Source: Streptococcus sp. A12 | GTDB taxonomy: Bacteria; Bacillota; Bacilli; Lactobacillales; Streptococcaceae | Direction: 5' to 3' | Assembly: GCF_905372335.1 (NCBI RefSeq) | Contig: NZ_CAJPOU010000034.1 | Location: forward strand, 1 to 14,501 | DNA: 14,501 bases | Shown: positions 12,989-14,501 of the stretch, one piece after another | Layout: each line of letters begins with the position of its first letter | Numbering within the stretch: position 1 is the stretch's first letter | Notes under the pieces: generated by a model | Databases searched by the model: none | What the model was told of the DNA's origin: nothing | The model's input: the letters and a program-made list of their open reading frames with translations, nothing else | Translations under genes and position numbers: made by a program

Positions 12989-14338
12989 ATGAAAGTAGTT
13001 AAATTTGGTGGTAGTTCATTAGCTTCTGCTACCCAGTTAGAAAAAGTATTCAATATCGTTAAAGAAGATGAAGCCCGTCAATACGTGGTCGTTTCTGCTC
13101 CAGGGAAACGCAATGCTGAGGACACAAAAGTCACAGATGCCCTCATCAAGTATTATAAAGAATATACCAACGGTAAAGATACGAACCAAAGCCAAGAATG
13201 GATTATCAATCGCTATCGATTTATTACAGAGGAGTTAGACTTAGACGAGGAAATTATCGAAGAGATTGCTAGAGATATCAAATCCCTTGCAACACTTCCC
13301 AAGTCTGACAACACTTTCTTATATGATACCTTCTTAGCAGCTGGAGAAAATAACAATGCGAAACTCATTGCAGCTTACTTTGTAAAAAAGGGTTTAGAAG
13401 CAAAATATATCCATCCAAAAGATGCAGGTATCTTTGTAACAAGTGAACCTTGCAATGCCCGCATTCTCCCTTCTAGTTACGATAAGATTGAAGAACTGAG
13501 AAACCATAATGAAATTTTAGTGATCCCTGGATTCTTTGGAATTACTAGAGAAGGACAAGTCTGTACTTTTTCAAGAGGTGGTTCTGATATTACAGGATCA
13601 ATTATCGCAGCGGGAGTTAAAGCAGATCTCTACGAGAACTTTACAGACGTCGATGGTATTTTTGCAGCTCACCCAGGCATTATCAAACAGCCACATTCTA
13701 TTCCTGAATTAACCTATAAGGAGATGCGTGAATTAGCCTATGCTGGCTTTAGTGTCCTACATGATGAAGCACTTGTTCCTGCATATCGTGGAAAGATTCC
13801 AATGGTGATCAAAAACACCAACAATCCAAAACATCCAGGTACGAAGATTGTGCTGAACCATACCGATGAAAATGTTAAAGTCGTTGGGATTGCAGGAGAC
13901 TCTGGATTTGTCAGCATTAATACCACCAAATACCTAATGAATAGAGAAGTCGGTTTTGGTAGAAAATTATTGCAAATTTTAGAAGATTTGAATATTAGTT
14001 GGGATCATATGCCAACAGGTATTGACGACTTATCAGTAATTCTTCGGTCAAAAGAATTGACTCCAATTAAAGAACAAGAAATTTTAAAACATCTAATCCA
14101 AGATTTACAAGTAGATTATGCCGAAATTGAACATGATCTTTCCATTATTATGATTGTCGGAGAGAATATGAAAAATCAAATTGGTGTAACAGCTACAGCC
14201 ACAAAGGCTTTATCAGAAAATAACATTAATATCCAAATGATTTCTCAAGGATCCAGCGAAGTTTCCATCATGTTTGTCGTAAATCAAGAACAAGAAAAAC
14301 AGGCTATTAAAGCTCTATACAATGTATTCTTTAACTAA
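12989..14338 (+). CDS. lysC: Aspartate kinase
   Basis: Aspartokinase phosphorylates aspartate, the first step to lysine, threonine, methionine and diaminopimelate for the cell wall. The 449-residue protein has the kinase core KFGGSSLAS (5-13), VVSAPGKRN (34-42), FSRGGSDITGS (194-204) and TDVDGIFAAHPGI (219-231). Two C-terminal ACT-type regions follow (about 295-375 and 385-449; VGENMKNQIGVTATATKALS marks the second), which usually bind an inhibitory amino acid. The start at 12989 (MKVVKFGG) follows AAGGAG (12978-12983); an upstream TTG at 12971 overlaps that site. Which end product inhibits it cannot be read from the sequence, and the symbol lysC is by convention. The same gene lies beside fabM in pneumococcus as I recall it. 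Confidence 0.95.
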   Translation: MKVVKFGGSSLASATQLEKVFNIVKEDEARQYVVVSAPGKRNAEDTKVTDALIKYYKEYTNGKDTNQSQEWIINRYRFITEELDLDEEIIEEIARDIKSLATLPKSDNTFLYDTFLAAGENNNAKLIAAYFVKKGLEAKYIHPKDAGIFVTSEPCNARILPSSYDKIEELRNHNEILVIPGFFGITREGQVCTFSRGGSDITGSIIAAGVKADLYENFTDVDGIFAAHPGIIKQPHSIPELTYKEMRELAYAGFSVLHDEALVPAYRGKIPMVIKNTNNPKHPGTKIVLNHTDENVKVVGIAGDSGFVSINTTKYLMNREVGFGRKLLQILEDLNISWDHMPTGIDDLSVILRSKELTPIKEQEILKHLIQDLQVDYAEIEHDLSIIMIVGENMKNQIGVTATATKALSENNINIQMISQGSSEVSIMFVVNQEQEKQAIKALYNVFFN

Positions 14339-14339
14339 G

Positions 14340-14365
14340 AAAAAGGTTCGAAAGAACCTTTTTTT
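14340..14365. terminator. Terminator after the aspartokinase gene
   Basis: AAAAAGGTTC (14340-14349), GAAA and GAACCTTTTTTT (14354-14365) form a strong hairpin with a T run, starting one base after the stop codon. The A run on its 5' side also gives a U tract on the minus strand, so it can stop transcripts coming from the tRNA side. Confidence 0.9.
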
Positions 14366-14370
14366 ACTTT

Positions 14371-14450
14371 ATTAATAAAGAGAAATAAAAAAAACCTTTC
14401 GGGTACTGAATTAATAAAGAGAAATAAAAAAAAACCCTTTCGGGTACTGA
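14371..14450 (-). repeat. Tandem repeat of about 40 bp carrying tRNA terminators
   Basis: Two adjacent copies, 14371-14409 (39 bp) and 14410-14450 (41 bp), share the start ATTAATAAAGAGAAATAAA and the end CTTTCGGGTACTGA. They differ only by one A in the A run and one C. On the minus strand each reads as a small GAAA-loop hairpin followed by eight or nine T. The tRNA-proximal copy pairs ACCC with GGGT; the distal copy keeps only three pairs. They follow the tRNA-Asn 3' end at once and look like its terminator, duplicated. Confidence 0.8.
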
Positions 14451-14501
14451 CTCCGCCAGTAGGACTCGAACCTACGACATCATGATTAACAGTCATGCGC
14501 T
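14451..14501 (-). tRNA. tRNA-Asn (anticodon GTT), 3' part
   Basis: The minus strand shows the anticodon arm CATGA-CTGTTAA-TCATG with anticodon GTT (14490-14488), the T arm GTAGG-TTCGAGT-CCTAC, and the acceptor 3' strand TGGCGGA with discriminator G at 14451. The 5' part (acceptor 5' strand and D arm) lies beyond the right edge. CCA is not encoded. It is probably the last gene of a tRNA cluster or a single gene; the window does not show which. Confidence 0.93.

Noticed and set aside
14371..14450. CRISPR-like repeat
   Set aside because: There are only two copies, directly adjacent with no spacers, and the unit is explained by a tRNA terminator.
1..14501. A new defence, mobile or biosynthetic system
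   Set aside because: Every coding stretch is accounted for by well-known core genes. There are no integrases, transposases, toxin-antitoxin pairs or unassigned coding regions between them.

Overview
The window comes from a low-GC Gram-positive coccus, almost certainly a Streptococcus (oral/viridans type such as the sanguinis, gordonii or parasanguinis lineage; the exact species cannot be fixed by eye). The reasons are the complete streptococcal type II fatty-acid synthesis order fabM-fabT-fabH-acpP-fabK-fabD-fabG-fabF-accB-fabZ-accC-accD-accA, the use of FabK and FabM, and catalytic residue numbering that matches what I recall for the pneumococcal enzymes.

Layout. Positions 1-225 hold the 3' end of a mannose-family PTS IID gene and its terminator. 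manO (DUF956) and serS follow on the plus strand; serS has its own promoter inside the end of manO and a T-box leader. A bidirectional terminator at about 2136-2174 separates serS from the convergent fatty-acid cluster, which fills 2173-12775 on the minus strand and is transcribed from right to left. fabM is first and has its own promoter. fabT follows with a promoter overlapped by a probable FabT operator. The remaining genes are tightly packed, often overlapping, except for three spacers that carry RNA hairpins: fabH-acpP, acpP-fabK (also a second FabT-like palindrome) and accC-accD. A divergent promoter serves a plus-strand aspartokinase at 12989-14338. The right edge holds the 3' part of a minus-strand tRNA-Asn, followed by a tandem repeat of about 40 bp carrying its probable terminator.

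How the genes work together. AccABCD makes malonyl-CoA and FabD moves it to AcpP. FabH starts the chain; FabF, FabG, FabZ and FabK elongate it; FabM diverts a cis intermediate into unsaturated fatty acids. FabT is the MarR-type repressor of the pathway. All the genes look intact. I see no mobile element, CRISPR array or previously undescribed multi-gene system. The points worth a second look are regulatory: the geometry of the serS T-box, the FabT sites, the intercistronic hairpins, the TTG start of fabT and the duplicated tRNA terminator.
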